Assembly: GCA_040221055.1 (NCBI GenBank)
Contig: JAVJVN010000009.1
Location: 406,257-470,256 of the forward strand
Source: Rhodothermales bacterium
GTDB lineage: Bacteria; Bacteroidota; Rhodothermia; Rhodothermales; UBA10348
Length of the DNA: 64,000 bases
Direction of reading: 5' to 3'
In this document: in pieces, positions 1 through 8,833 of the stretch
How positions within the stretch are numbered: the first letter of the stretch is position 1
Layout: every line of letters starts with the position of its first letter
The notes under the pieces: model-generated
What the model was told of the DNA's origin: nothing
The model's database searches: none
Seen by the model: the letters and a program-made list of their open reading frames with translations, nothing else
Translations under genes and position numbers: made by a program

Positions 1-427
1 CTCCGATACGAAGATCCCCGAAAGCACGTGCAAAGGATGCTCCGGCCGAAACGAATTGAGCCGTGAACGCTCCGTCCGATGCCCCGGGACCCTGCCTCGC
101 CTCGAGGTCACCGGAATCGGTCGCGGTAATGAATGCTCCGAATGCCGACCGGGCGCCGCGCCTGATGACCCCGGACGCAGCATACGTGCGTACGTCGGCA
201 ATCCATCGATGATGGGAGATCCCGAGGGATTGGGCCCCGCCAGCCACCATACCCGCCGGATTCCAGTAGGTGGCAAATGCTCCCCGGGCCGTGGCGACGC
301 CCTGATCCCCGACGGACAGGGCCTCGGCGTCGACGCCGATGGACAGGAAAGCCAGACCGGAATCCTGGGCGTGCACGGGAAGCACGGCTGCAGCCGCAAT
401 GATCAAACCGACAAGCACGCGAATCAT
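1..427 (-). CDS. PorV/PorQ-like outer-membrane protein, 3' part missing
   Basis: This frame starts with ATG at 427 and runs off the left edge, so about 142 residues are visible. Residues 1-20 form a signal peptide ending in VHA. Residues 27-45 read FLSIGVDAEALSVGDQGVA and residues 54-60 YWNPAGM. This is the N-terminal signature of the PorV/UPF0164 branch of FadL-like beta-barrels, which in T9SS organisms shuttle secreted cargo or act as barrel partners. The ATG overlaps the stop of the upstream gene (ATGA), so it is the last visible gene of the run that begins near 8628. Whether it is PorV, PorQ or a paralogue cannot be decided from this fragment. Confidence 0.8.
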   Translation of the reverse strand, partial: MIRVLVGLIIAAAAVLPVHAQDSGLAFLSIGVDAEALSVGDQGVATARGAFATYWNPAGMVAGGAQSLGISHHRWIADVRTYAASGVIRRGARSAFGAFITATDSGDLEARQGPGASDGAFTAQFVSAGASFARAFGDLRIG

Positions 428-1467
428 GGCAATACCAGGGTCAACGTCAACAAATGGATGGAACCGGCGGCGGCGGCCTCCCACGAAAAGGCGTATTCAG
501 CCCGGAGTCGCAAATCCCCAACGGCCTGTTCCGCCCGGAAACCGGCGGACGGCCGGACGGAACCCAGGACATCCGAACCCAATTGCTCCAGCCCCAGGCG
601 AAGCGCAAAAGCCTCGATCGGAGCATATTCGGCACCGGCCCGAACATGGGTTTCCTGGAAGGTCAAATCCGAAGCGTCCGTGGTTTCTACCACGTTCCCA
701 CCGAACACGCGGGTCCGCGTCGTGCGCACTTCGACCGTCGTTGTCCTGGACTCCAGTTCCGCCGCCAACAGCAAGCGACCGTCCAGTGGCCGGGGCCGGT
801 GCGTAACGCCCAGCCGCAATCGTCGCGGAAAATTGTCGGTCACACTGCGTCCGCTGGATGATATGGACGACGAGTCCCAGGAATACCGCGCCAGGAGATC
901 GTCAATCACGAATGCCACCGCCCAGTCCGGCGTGAGCGCGTAACTGAACCCGACGTCCAGACCCACTGATCGTGCCGGTGTCATGCCCTCGAACAGGTCC
1001 GACCGGAAAAACTGGAACGACAGCCCACCCGCGAACCGGTCACTGAACCGAAGTCCGAACGCCAGGAATCCGGCGTACTCGTTGACCGAAAGCCGGCCTG
1101 TATGGAATCCACTGTTGTCCCGTCCATCGATATCGCTCACGGCCGCGTGGATGAGCCCCACGCTGAATCCCGCCCGTTCCTGCAACGGAGCGCCAAGGGC
1201 CAGGAACTGGACCGTCCGGTCAAAACTGAGTGTTGCCGCAGAAGCGGACAAGGACTGGGAGGACATCCGTGGGGCATGCGCCGGATTGTACCAGGGGGAA
1301 GCCTGCCCCGACACGTCGGCAGCCAGTGCATTGCCCATGGATATTCCCCGCGCACCGAATCCCATCCGGGAAAACGCTCCGGCATGCTGAGCATGGGTAT
1401 TCTGCAGGTGAGCACCGGCACCCAGAAGAATCAGCACCAATCCGATCATCCGAGGAATGCGCATCAT
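424..1467 (-). CDS. PorV/FadL-like outer-membrane beta-barrel protein
   Basis: This 347-residue protein has a signal peptide (about residues 1-26, ending THA). It is followed by the FSRMGFGARGISMGNALAAD segment (32-51) and WYNPA (59-63), the same architecture as the partial neighbour downstream. The rest alternates short amphipathic strands, as expected of a 14-stranded FadL-type barrel. The start overlaps the stop of the 511-residue gene by four bases, and its own stop overlaps the next start. Two consecutive barrels of one family suggest paralogous duplication. The function is inferred from fold only; a lipid porin is the main alternative to a T9SS role. Confidence 0.75.
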   Translation of the reverse strand: MMRIPRMIGLVLILLGAGAHLQNTHAQHAGAFSRMGFGARGISMGNALAADVSGQASPWYNPAHAPRMSSQSLSASAATLSFDRTVQFLALGAPLQERAGFSVGLIHAAVSDIDGRDNSGFHTGRLSVNEYAGFLAFGLRFSDRFAGGLSFQFFRSDLFEGMTPARSVGLDVGFSYALTPDWAVAFVIDDLLARYSWDSSSISSSGRSVTDNFPRRLRLGVTHRPRPLDGRLLLAAELESRTTTVEVRTTRTRVFGGNVVETTDASDLTFQETHVRAGAEYAPIEAFALRLGLEQLGSDVLGSVRPSAGFRAEQAVGDLRLRAEYAFSWEAAAAGSIHLLTLTLVLP

Positions 1468-2999
1468 TCGATCACCAGGATTTTGCCGCGGAACGGGGTT
1501 CCGCCCGTCACGACCTCATAGAAATAGGTTCCGTTGGCCACGCGCGCTCCGCGATGGTCCGTGCCATCCCACAGGATTTCATTGGTACCTGCGACCACGG
1601 ACGCCGTCAACGTCCGGACTTCATTCATTCCGAAATCAAATACCCGGATGGTGGTGTCTCCCGCCCGATCGGCCTCGAATTTGACCCGGATGAACCGATC
1701 GCTTCCCGGCGAGAACGGATTTGGGTACGCATAGGTATCCACACGGGGTGTCCGGTCTGTCGGCGCATCGGGCCGGACCGGCACATCGGTCCGGAAAATG
1801 GACCACGTCAGTCCATCGTCGAGCGACCGCAGTAATCCATCGGACGTTCCTGCCCACAGGGTACCGTCCTGGCTGGTCTCCACGGAAAACACCGCTGACC
1901 CCGGTCGGACCAGCCGTTCCGGGTTGGACCGGTCCCGGAAATCGGATTGCGTCCGCCAGGTACGTCCTTCATCCGTGGAAATGAACAGCCCGTTGTCACC
2001 GGCAGCATACACCCGACCGGGCGCAAACCCGAAGTCATAGATCCGCTGACCGAGCAGGGTCTGTTCAAATGACTGTCCTCCATTGCGCGTCAGGGAAACG
2101 CCGAATTGGCCCCCGTTGCCACCACCCACATCCCCGGTGTTCCACGTGGCCGCCCAGATGGTGGATCCGCTGGACGTGGATTGCTCCTCGATGGAGATGA
2201 CCCAGTTTCCGGTCAGCGACGACTGGGTACCGTCCGAAGTGAACCGACGCCAGGTCAGCCCTCCGTCCAGCGACCGGTTCAAGCCTCCCGCCGTCCCGGC
2301 CCAGATCGTACCGTCCAATGCGGTCAATACGGAGAATCCCATGTGGTTCAGGCTTCCGGTGGACCCTCGTTGCGGTTCCAGAACAAAATCGTAGGTCGAA
2401 TCGGGAGATACGAAATCCAGGTCGTCCGGCGGCAGCACGACCCGCGACCAGGTCCGTCCCATGTCCTCCGATCGCCGAATGCCGCTGGCCCAGCCGGCCA
2501 CCCACATGGTGCCCGAAGCCGCGTCCACGTCCACGTCGAACGGCGGGCTCTGTTGGGGCACGATGACGGGCAAGGCTTCCAGCACGTTCACCCCGTATTC
2601 CTGGGTGTCATCCCCCGGATCGTCCAGTTGGGGGAACCGCCAGACAAACGTCCGTCCCCCATCCTGGGAAACCAGGAAGCCGGACGCGGTCTGGACACTC
2701 TGACCGCCCGAGGCATCGTTCCGGCCGATTCCGGCAAGAATGAGGTCTCCCTCGATGTCCAGCGAGAACAGCCGGTTTACGGTCCCGAACAAGGAATCGG
2801 TAGCCGGCCGATACCATGTCGCACCTCCATCATCCGAGGTGTTCAGGAACGGTCCGATCCAGACCGTACCGTCGTCCACTTCCAGATTGGCAATGCTGTT
2901 GTTCAGGACGCCGAATTCGCTCAGCGGCAAATCCAGGGACTGAGCGGCGACGGTCACGGGCGCGGCAATCAACAGCCATGAAAACAGGGTCCGGAGCAT
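1464..2999 (-). CDS. Secreted Asp-box (sortilin/BNR-like) beta-propeller protein with PNPF/FlgD-like C-terminus
   Basis: The 511-residue product has a cleavable signal peptide (1-19, VAA|Q). About seven Asp-box motifs of the type S/T-x-D-x-G-x-T-W follow (for example SDDGGATW, SEDMGRTW, SLDGGLTW, STDEGRTW), the mark of sialidase/Vps10-type propellers. The last ~85 residues begin YAYPNPFSPG and contain the FlgD-Ig-like pattern LWDGTDHRGARVANGTYFYEV. This resembles C-terminal regions found on T9SS or surface proteins of Bacteroidota. No catalytic sialidase residues were recognised, so a binding or structural role is as likely as an enzymatic one. It sits between a lipoprotein and two PorV-like barrels, which fits surface export. 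Confidence 0.75.
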   Translation of the reverse strand: MLRTLFSWLLIAAPVTVAAQSLDLPLSEFGVLNNSIANLEVDDGTVWIGPFLNTSDDGGATWYRPATDSLFGTVNRLFSLDIEGDLILAGIGRNDASGGQSVQTASGFLVSQDGGRTFVWRFPQLDDPGDDTQEYGVNVLEALPVIVPQQSPPFDVDVDAASGTMWVAGWASGIRRSEDMGRTWSRVVLPPDDLDFVSPDSTYDFVLEPQRGSTGSLNHMGFSVLTALDGTIWAGTAGGLNRSLDGGLTWRRFTSDGTQSSLTGNWVISIEEQSTSSGSTIWAATWNTGDVGGGNGGQFGVSLTRNGGQSFEQTLLGQRIYDFGFAPGRVYAAGDNGLFISTDEGRTWRTQSDFRDRSNPERLVRPGSAVFSVETSQDGTLWAGTSDGLLRSLDDGLTWSIFRTDVPVRPDAPTDRTPRVDTYAYPNPFSPGSDRFIRVKFEADRAGDTTIRVFDFGMNEVRTLTASVVAGTNEILWDGTDHRGARVANGTYFYEVVTGGTPFRGKILVIE

Positions 3000-3001
3000 A
3001 C

Positions 3002-3841
3002 CTATTCAACAATGATGGTTCGTTCGACGGTACCGCTGTCCAGACCGGATCGGTCACGGGCCTGGAACACGAACACATTCGTGCCCGGTGCATTCCCGGA
3101 TGTCAACTGGATGGTCAGCGTGTAGCGAGCGTCACCGGCCGTTTCGTCCCCGCTGGACCCGAACCCGCCGTTGCAGGTCCCCTGGCCCCCGTCATCGCAC
3201 AACAGCAGCGTCGCGGTTCCGTTCGCCACCACCTGGACCCGGGCAATGTTGGCCGCGCCGTCCGGATCGGAAACGTGGGCAACCAAGGTAATGGGTACCG
3301 GAGGCTCCCCGGCCGCGGGCCGGACGACGCGCTCGGGCGCGACCACATCCAGGATGACCGGCGGCGAACCGCTGCCTTCCACGTCCAATCGTCCAATAAG
3401 ACGGTTGCTCATGGTCCCCCGCCTGTCCGAGGCGACGACGGTAACGGGATACATCCCTACGGCCCCTGCCGGAATGGATACGCGGACGGTCGTCTGCATG
3501 CGACCGGATACACCGCTGACCTCGGCGGAGCCGACCGGTGCCCCACCCGGATTCGGCGACTGGATGAGCACGAAGACGCGATCCACATCCCCGTCCGGAT
3601 CCGATACGGACCAGGACACCTGCACGTCGGCCTCGATGGCCGCACCTGCACCAGCCGTGCCATCCGGGATGAGCACCCCGGGTTCCACCGCGAACTCCGA
3701 CACGACCGGCGGTCGCTCTGAAACGTCCACAGGACCCGGCGCCGTGTCACAACCGGCCATGAAAACAAACAGCAGGCTGGCCAACACGCATGCGCGACCA
3801 CGTTCAAATGCGTATGCGGATGCACCCGGTACACGGGCCAT
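3002..3841 (-). CDS. Lipoprotein with Ig-like repeats
   Basis: A 279-residue lipoprotein: a hydrophobic stretch ends in the lipobox FMAGC. Two Ig/cadherin-like segments follow, each with a VSDPDG motif (SVSDPDGDVDRV and HVSDPDGAANIA), and the protein ends in a beta-rich tail. I chose the ATG at 3841 because it lies just after the stop of the upstream protease (3846) and puts the lipobox about 30 residues in; an ATG at 3856 is possible. Its gene ends two bases before the Asp-box protein begins. No specific function is recognised; a surface adhesin or binding scaffold is a guess from the fold. Confidence 0.65.
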   Translation of the reverse strand: MARVPGASAYAFERGRACVLASLLFVFMAGCDTAPGPVDVSERPPVVSEFAVEPGVLIPDGTAGAGAAIEADVQVSWSVSDPDGDVDRVFVLIQSPNPGGAPVGSAEVSGVSGRMQTTVRVSIPAGAVGMYPVTVVASDRRGTMSNRLIGRLDVEGSGSPPVILDVVAPERVVRPAAGEPPVPITLVAHVSDPDGAANIARVQVVANGTATLLLCDDGGQGTCNGGFGSSGDETAGDARYTLTIQLTSGNAPGTNVFVFQARDRSGLDSGTVERTIIVE

Positions 3842-3845
3842 GGAA

Positions 3846-5024
3846 TCACGCCACATAGAGAGGCCGGATACTGAAACAGAGAAAAAACATGATGATGGCG
3901 GCATAGGCCAAACGGCGTCGGGCCGGAGTCAAGGGTTCCATGTAGAGCACCGGTGGGTGGTCCACTTTGATGAACACGACAATCAACAGGCACCAAACCA
4001 GCCAGCCACTGTACCCCAACGATGCGACGGCAGTCGGGATCCTCGACAGAAGCGCGATCGCGAGGGTAATTCCGCTTGCCCCGGCCAGGATATGGACCGG
4101 GTGTCCTTCGAACATGCGATGCAAATACGCATACAGGACGACCGCCAGAACCACCCAGGGGGCTCCGGGCAGCCAGGGCAGCCATTCCGTCAGCACGCCC
4201 GATGCCTCGTCCACGAATCCCAGGCCGCCGGACACGAGCAACAACATCACGAACCCCCGGGCCAGGCGCGAATGCCAGACCGGACCCACAAGGGCATAGA
4301 GCACGTGCCCGCCGTCGAGCTGGCCCACCGGCAGCAGATTGAGTGCCGTGAAGAACAACCCGAGCCAGCCGGCGAACAGGATGGGATAGTGGTACATCTC
4401 CCACATGGGCGGGACGTGCACACCGAATTGCGTGATCAACCAGTAAAGGGGCGTCGAGCCGATGGTCAACGTCAGGAGTCCCTCCTCTTCCGGAACCACC
4501 AAGGGGGTCGCCGGGAAGGTTCCAAACGCCGAGATGTACTGCTTCAGCGCTTCATGACCTGGCATACCCATCATGTACTCCGGGCCCGGCAATGTCGCCA
4601 CCCCGACAATGAGGACACCCAGCGCGACCACAAAACCCGCCACGGGACCGGAAACGCCGATGTCGAACAGAGCCCGCAGGCCGGGAATGGGTTCGCGGAT
4701 GCGGATGACGGCTCCGAATGTACCGATCCCGTTGAACGGGAACGGGATGTAGTACGGCAACGATGTCCGGACGCGGTGATACCGCGCGGCGAACCAATGG
4801 CCGAATTCGTGGACCGTCAGAAACAGCAACAACGACAACCCGAACCGCAGTCCATCGAGCAGCCACGGAAGGGAAATCCGCATGCCGAAGACCATCCACC
4901 AGTCCAGTGACTCGGCGTAGACCAGTGTCCGGCCCGTCATCTGAGCGCCCGAAACGACGGTTGAACAGAGCGTCAGAAAAAACAGGAACGCGTGGAGTCC
5001 GTATCGATCCCGGTCCTGGGACAT
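3846..5024 (-). CDS. Site-2 protease family (M50) zinc metalloprotease
   Basis: A 392-residue polytopic membrane protein carrying both hallmarks of intramembrane M50 proteases. The zinc motif HEFGH is at residues 72-76 inside a transmembrane helix. The second motif NLLPVGQLDGGH is at 229-240, supplying the third ligand Asp. No PDZ domain is evident, which places it nearer the simple EGY1/cyanobacterial-type S2P group than RseP. Its ATG overlaps the aminotransferase stop (TGATG). The substrate is unknown; anti-sigma factors or remnant signal peptides are the usual targets of the family. Confidence 0.88.
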   Translation of the reverse strand: MSQDRDRYGLHAFLFFLTLCSTVVSGAQMTGRTLVYAESLDWWMVFGMRISLPWLLDGLRFGLSLLLFLTVHEFGHWFAARYHRVRTSLPYYIPFPFNGIGTFGAVIRIREPIPGLRALFDIGVSGPVAGFVVALGVLIVGVATLPGPEYMMGMPGHEALKQYISAFGTFPATPLVVPEEEGLLTLTIGSTPLYWLITQFGVHVPPMWEMYHYPILFAGWLGLFFTALNLLPVGQLDGGHVLYALVGPVWHSRLARGFVMLLLVSGGLGFVDEASGVLTEWLPWLPGAPWVVLAVVLYAYLHRMFEGHPVHILAGASGITLAIALLSRIPTAVASLGYSGWLVWCLLIVVFIKVDHPPVLYMEPLTPARRRLAYAAIIMFFLCFSIRPLYVA

Positions 5025-6232
5025 CAGGACGTTTCCAACGAGGAGAACGCCACCTTCAAGCGACGGGCGGCCTCCTTGATGTCGTCCATGGATGCGGCGT
5101 AGGAAATCCGTATGCCGGACTCCAGGCCGAAAGCCGAGCCCGGCACCAGGGCCACGTCATGCTCGTCCAACAGGTACACGCACAGCGCCTCGGATGACTC
5201 GATGACGTGTCCCGAAGGTGTCCGGGCGCCCAGCCACGTGGAAATGTCCGGAAACAGATAGAACGCACCCTGCGGCAGGGGGCATTTCATTCCGGGAATG
5301 GAAGAAAGGGCGTCGTAAAGGACATCCCGCCGCTCACGGAAGGCGGCGACCATCCGGTCGATCGGTTCCGGGCCCATCTCGAGCGCGGCCACGCCTGCCA
5401 TCTGGGAAATGGAACTCGGCGCCGAGGTGAACTGGCTCTGGAGCTTCGATGCCGCCTTCACCATCCATCCTGGTGCTGCCATGTAGCCCAACCGCCAACC
5501 CGTCATGGCGTAAGCCTTGGAGAATCCGTTGACCGTAATGGTCCGGTCCCACATGCCTTCGAATGCGCCAACCGAGATGTGTTCCGCATCATAAACAATC
5601 CGCTCATAGATCTCGTCCGAGAGCACGAGGACGTCCGGATAGTTGCGCAATACACGGACCAGCGCTTCCATCTGGCGACGGGAATACACGCCTCCCGTCG
5701 GGTTCGACGGCGAACACAGGATGAGCATGCGCGTGGCCGGCGTAATGGCCTGCTCCAGCTGCTCGGCGTCCAGGAGGTACTCCGAGTCCACACCCGTCGG
5801 TACGATGACCGGTTCAGCACCCGCGAATCGAACCATTTCAGGATAGGATACCCAATAGGGTGCGGGAATGATGACTTCATCCCCGGGTCCGCACAGGGCA
5901 GAAATGGCCTGGGCCACCGACTGTTTCGCCCCGTTCGAACAGATGATTTCTTCCGGTGCGTACGCAAGCCCGCACGTTTCGCGCAACGTGCGGCTGATGG
6001 CCGCCCGCAGTTCGGGCGTTCCAAGATTGTTGGTATAGTGCGTGTGCCCGGCCCGGATGGCGGCCACAGCAGCATCGGCAATCTCCACTGGCGTATCGAA
6101 ATCCGGCTCGCCTGCACTCAGGCCGATCACCGGGTGTCCGGCGCGTTTCTTTTCCAGTGCCTTCGCCGTCATGGCCAACGTGGCCGACGGCTTCATGGCT
6201 TCAAGCCGGGTGTTCAGTCTGTGAAGGGTCAT
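5024..6232 (-). CDS. Class I pyridoxal-phosphate aminotransferase (aspartate/aromatic type)
   Basis: A 402-residue PLP enzyme of fold type I. Visible motifs are GEPDFDTP (41-48), YTNNLG near 66-71, SNPTGG (176-181), DEIYE (206-210) and the Schiff-base lysine in NGFSKAYAMTGWRLGY (Lys239). A C-terminal GIRISYA supplies the carboxylate-binding Arg. The layout matches AspC/AspB-type aminotransferases of the I-gamma subgroup, which exchange aspartate or prephenate and 2-oxoglutarate. The frame is open further upstream, but the ATG at 6232 is preferred because it follows the coaD stop (6244) and gives the family N-terminus. The exact substrate is not resolvable. Confidence 0.88.
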   Translation of the reverse strand: MTLHRLNTRLEAMKPSATLAMTAKALEKKRAGHPVIGLSAGEPDFDTPVEIADAAVAAIRAGHTHYTNNLGTPELRAAISRTLRETCGLAYAPEEIICSNGAKQSVAQAISALCGPGDEVIIPAPYWVSYPEMVRFAGAEPVIVPTGVDSEYLLDAEQLEQAITPATRMLILCSPSNPTGGVYSRRQMEALVRVLRNYPDVLVLSDEIYERIVYDAEHISVGAFEGMWDRTITVNGFSKAYAMTGWRLGYMAAPGWMVKAASKLQSQFTSAPSSISQMAGVAALEMGPEPIDRMVAAFRERRDVLYDALSSIPGMKCPLPQGAFYLFPDISTWLGARTPSGHVIESSEALCVYLLDEHDVALVPGSAFGLESGIRISYAASMDDIKEAARRLKVAFSSLETS

Positions 6233-6243
6233 GGTAGACAGAT

Positions 6244-6714
6244 TCAGGAAAGGGCCCGCCGTACCGGTTCCGGCACGAACGAAGAAATATCCCCCTTCCA
6301 TTGGTGTATTTCCCGTACGATGGACGAGGAAATAAGGGCATACTCCTCACTGGTCATGAGGAAAACAGTTTCAATGCCGGGTGCCAGCCTCCGGTTCGCG
6401 AAGGCCATGCGGAATTCGTATTCAAAATCCGACACCTGGCGAAGGCCGCGGACCAGGGCGACGGCTTCACGATCGACCGCGTAGGAGGCCAGCAAACCGG
6501 AAAAGGACCGCACAACTACGTTCCCCAGGTGGGCCGTGGACGCACGGATGAGGTCGCAACGCTCGGATACCGGCAGAAAACCCGTTTTGGCAGCATTGTC
6601 CGCCACGGTTACTTCCACCTCCCGGAACAGGCGACTGGCCCGCTCCACGATGTCGAGGTGGCCCAAGGTAAATGGATCGAACGATCCCGGGTACAGGGCA
6701 AGTCCGTCGGTCAT
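6244..6714 (-). CDS. coaD: Phosphopantetheine adenylyltransferase
   Basis: This 156-residue enzyme transfers AMP from ATP to 4'-phosphopantetheine, the penultimate step of coenzyme A synthesis. GSFDPFTLGH at residues 10-19 holds the nucleotidyltransferase (H/T)xGH motif, and the C-terminal ISSSIVREI is the second ATP-binding signature. Length fits the family (about 160). The ATG at 6714 overlaps the rsmD stop as ATGA; the much longer open frame upstream is spurious. The rsmD-coaD pairing is common across bacteria. Confidence 0.95.
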   Translation of the reverse strand: MTDGLALYPGSFDPFTLGHLDIVERASRLFREVEVTVADNAAKTGFLPVSERCDLIRASTAHLGNVVVRSFSGLLASYAVDREAVALVRGLRQVSDFEYEFRMAFANRRLAPGIETVFLMTSEEYALISSSIVREIHQWKGDISSFVPEPVRRALS

Positions 6715-7250
6715 GTCGGGTACCTGAATATGGAAACGATGGTTCGCCCGTATGCCCGCGACACATCCAGTGCCGGATGGTCGTCGAAGAAGATCCGCTT
6801 GTCGTGCTCCAGCACGAAGAGCCCTCCCGGGCACAGGAACGAAGGAATCCGATCGGGAATGTCCTTCATCCCGTTCCACTCATAGGGCGGATCCGCGAAA
6901 ATCACGTCGTAGCAGGTCGATGGCCGGCGCTCCAGGAACGTGCGTACGTCTGCCCGCTCGAACGTGCACGGCAAGTCGTCATCAAGCGCCTCTGCGTTCT
7001 CACGTGCCACGGCCAGCACCAGAGGATTCTGTTCCACGAAATGAACCCGTTCAGCGCCCCGGCTGATGGCTTCCAGTCCCAGCGCCCCGGAGCCTGCGAA
7101 CAGATCGAGGACCTTCGCACCCTCCAGGGGATGTCGGTGCTCTACCAGACTGAACAGGGATTCCCGTGTCCGGTCGGTCGTGGGCCGTGTAAGGTCTCCT
7201 TTCGGGGCCTTGATGGTACGGCGACGGTATGTTCCGGTAATGATCCGCAT
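6711..7250 (-). CDS. rsmD: 16S rRNA (guanine966-N2)-methyltransferase
   Basis: A 179-residue class I SAM-dependent methyltransferase. It opens with MRIITGTYRRR, the typical RsmD N-terminus, followed by RPTTDRTRESLF (22-33), the SAM-binding loop DLFAGSGALGLEA (49-61) and the catalytic DPPY (120-123). It methylates G966 of 16S rRNA in the small subunit. The ATG at 7250 is chosen because upstream in-frame sequence shows no family similarity. It is coupled to coaD by a four-base overlap. Confidence 0.95.
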   Translation of the reverse strand: MRIITGTYRRRTIKAPKGDLTRPTTDRTRESLFSLVEHRHPLEGAKVLDLFAGSGALGLEAISRGAERVHFVEQNPLVLAVARENAEALDDDLPCTFERADVRTFLERRPSTCYDVIFADPPYEWNGMKDIPDRIPSFLCPGGLFVLEHDKRIFFDDHPALDVSRAYGRTIVSIFRYPT

Positions 7251-7264
7251 GTCAGGTCGATGGT

Positions 7265-8164
7265 CTACAGGATGGCGGCGCCGACCGTGGCCAGGAACGC
7301 TTCGAAACCAAACGATGCCTCGAGCCGCCCCTCTTCCAATCGGACGGCAGGACCCGGGTTGGCCAATACGGCGCGGGTACCCCATACGTCGTTCATGGCA
7401 TCGATGAGTGGCCCGTCCACGCGATCCCCGTGCAAGACGACGCGGGCAACGTCTGCCGGATTGATGTTCCAGGCGGACAACGCTTCGAGGGCAAAATACA
7501 ACCGATCCATCGGATGGGTCACGGCATGGACCACGTCGCCCTTCCGGTCTCCGTCTACCATGAACTGATATTCCGTACTGCCGTCAAAGGCCCCCACAAC
7601 CAGACTCGTTTCCCACCCCGTACGGGCCTGAACGGCGTACATCGCCTGATGGACAGCCGTTGAACGGGGAATCATCTGGAACGTGACATCCCCGAAGACC
7701 GCACCGACCTGCATGACACGTTCGGCCATGTGTGTCCCGGCGTGCGCCACGTGGACGGGAACGGAAGACTCATGGTCGTCGCCCGCCCCTCCCGCAGGAA
7801 ACAGATCGCCATCGGCATCCTCACCGGCAAGAACCCGCGTCTCAAGGGCAATCTGGCGGTTCCGCTCGGCCGGTCCGGCGTCGCGTCCTACACGCGTCTG
7901 GAACATCACGAGCTGGTCGCCGGGAACGACAGCCCTTACCACGTCGGCGGTCGTGCCCGAAAACACGTCGGAAAGGGCCTCACGGATGACTTCCAACCGG
8001 GTTGGGCGGGACGGCGAAAACAATTCCGACGCCGCATCGAACTCGAAATCGCAGTTCCCGAGCCGGAGGAGACGGGTCACGCTCCCGGCGCGTTCGATTT
8101 CGGCGTAGCGCATTACGCTGCCCGAAAACGAGATACCCGCACTGGAACGGACGTGGGCGGACAA
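7265..8164 (-). CDS. DUF3822-like protein (actin-like fold suspected)
   Basis: A 299-residue protein with no catalytic motif that I recognise. An N-terminal strand pattern (ISFSGSVMRYAEIERAG, 11-27) and the central SLVVGAFDGSTEYQFMVDG look like the two beta-strand units of the ASKHA (actin-like/PilM) superfold. In many Bacteroidota a DUF3822 protein with this outline lies directly before rsmD and coaD, exactly as here. The ATG at 8164 keeps the first strand complete and follows the previous stop by two bases. The family has no established function. Confidence 0.6.
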   Translation of the reverse strand: MSAHVRSSAGISFSGSVMRYAEIERAGSVTRLLRLGNCDFEFDAASELFSPSRPTRLEVIREALSDVFSGTTADVVRAVVPGDQLVMFQTRVGRDAGPAERNRQIALETRVLAGEDADGDLFPAGGAGDDHESSVPVHVAHAGTHMAERVMQVGAVFGDVTFQMIPRSTAVHQAMYAVQARTGWETSLVVGAFDGSTEYQFMVDGDRKGDVVHAVTHPMDRLYFALEALSAWNINPADVARVVLHGDRVDGPLIDAMNDVWGTRAVLANPGPAVRLEEGRLEASFGFEAFLATVGAAIL

Positions 8165-8166
8165 GT

Positions 8167-8628
8167 TTACTCCCAGTTGGCTGCGTTCAGACGCGTGACA
8201 TCCCCGGTCGTGGTCCCGATGGCATCGTTCGAATCCGGATCCCGGAGTTCATACGTAGCGACACGCGTGGTGTCGTTCACGGACAACTCGAACATCTTGC
8301 CCGTGCGCGGAGAGTAGATCAACGAGTCGACAACCGTAGCAGGGCCGAACAAGCTGTCCGTCTTGGCAGACATGAACGAGTCCGCCTTGACCCACATGAC
8401 CAGCGAATCGAGCGTGGTGATGTAGCGACCGTTCTGCCGCTCGTACTGGACCATGGCCGTCCGGACATCACGCATACGCTCACGAGTCATCTCCGTGATC
8501 TCCTTCTGCCGCTCCACGCGGTCATAGGGCTCCGTGATGGAGACGTACAGCACATAGGCGAGTACTACAATTGCAAGTCCAAGGACGATCTGAAGTCCGG
8601 TCTGCAGTCCGCGGCTACTGGAGGCCAT
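8167..8628 (-). CDS. Single-TM, pseudopilin-like hypothetical protein
   Basis: 153 residues. Residues 11-31 form one membrane helix. A charged helix (RVERQKEITEMTRERMRDVRTAM) leads into YERQNGRYITTLDSLV, which resembles the NGRYPTTEQGL region of type II secretion major pseudopilins, without a recognisable prepilin cleavage site. It is the first gene of the minus-strand run, starting 205 bases from the divergent pdxJ. The pilin comparison is pattern-based and weak; a generic membrane-anchored periplasmic protein is the safe call. Confidence 0.55.
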   Translation of the reverse strand: MASSSRGLQTGLQIVLGLAIVVLAYVLYVSITEPYDRVERQKEITEMTRERMRDVRTAMVQYERQNGRYITTLDSLVMWVKADSFMSAKTDSLFGPATVVDSLIYSPRTGKMFELSVNDTTRVATYELRDPDSNDAIGTTTGDVTRLNAANWE

Positions 8629-8833
8629 GAGGTATCAGGTTGAAGATTACGATGGGATGGTGGTGGAACGTGCCCTCGGCACATCGCAAAGAAAATACGT
8701 GGGACCTCTCCCAAAAGCAACGCGATTTCACATGCGAGCACAGGATGCGGACATGGGATACAATCGCAGGATGGGAAAACAAACCGGGGCATGCACGGTT
8801 TCACCCCGCTCTTTGTTGTCCTCCCCGAGTCCA
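8629..8833. other. Divergent intergenic region
   Basis: This 205-base gap separates the divergent minus-strand run from pdxJ and must carry promoters for both directions. I see no well-spaced sigma-70-like hexamer pair, no tRNA and no persuasive hairpin. Confidence 0.4.

Noticed and set aside
56-943. Plus-strand frame over the two PorV-like barrels.
   Set aside because: Antisense to two barrels that have clear signal peptides and family motifs.
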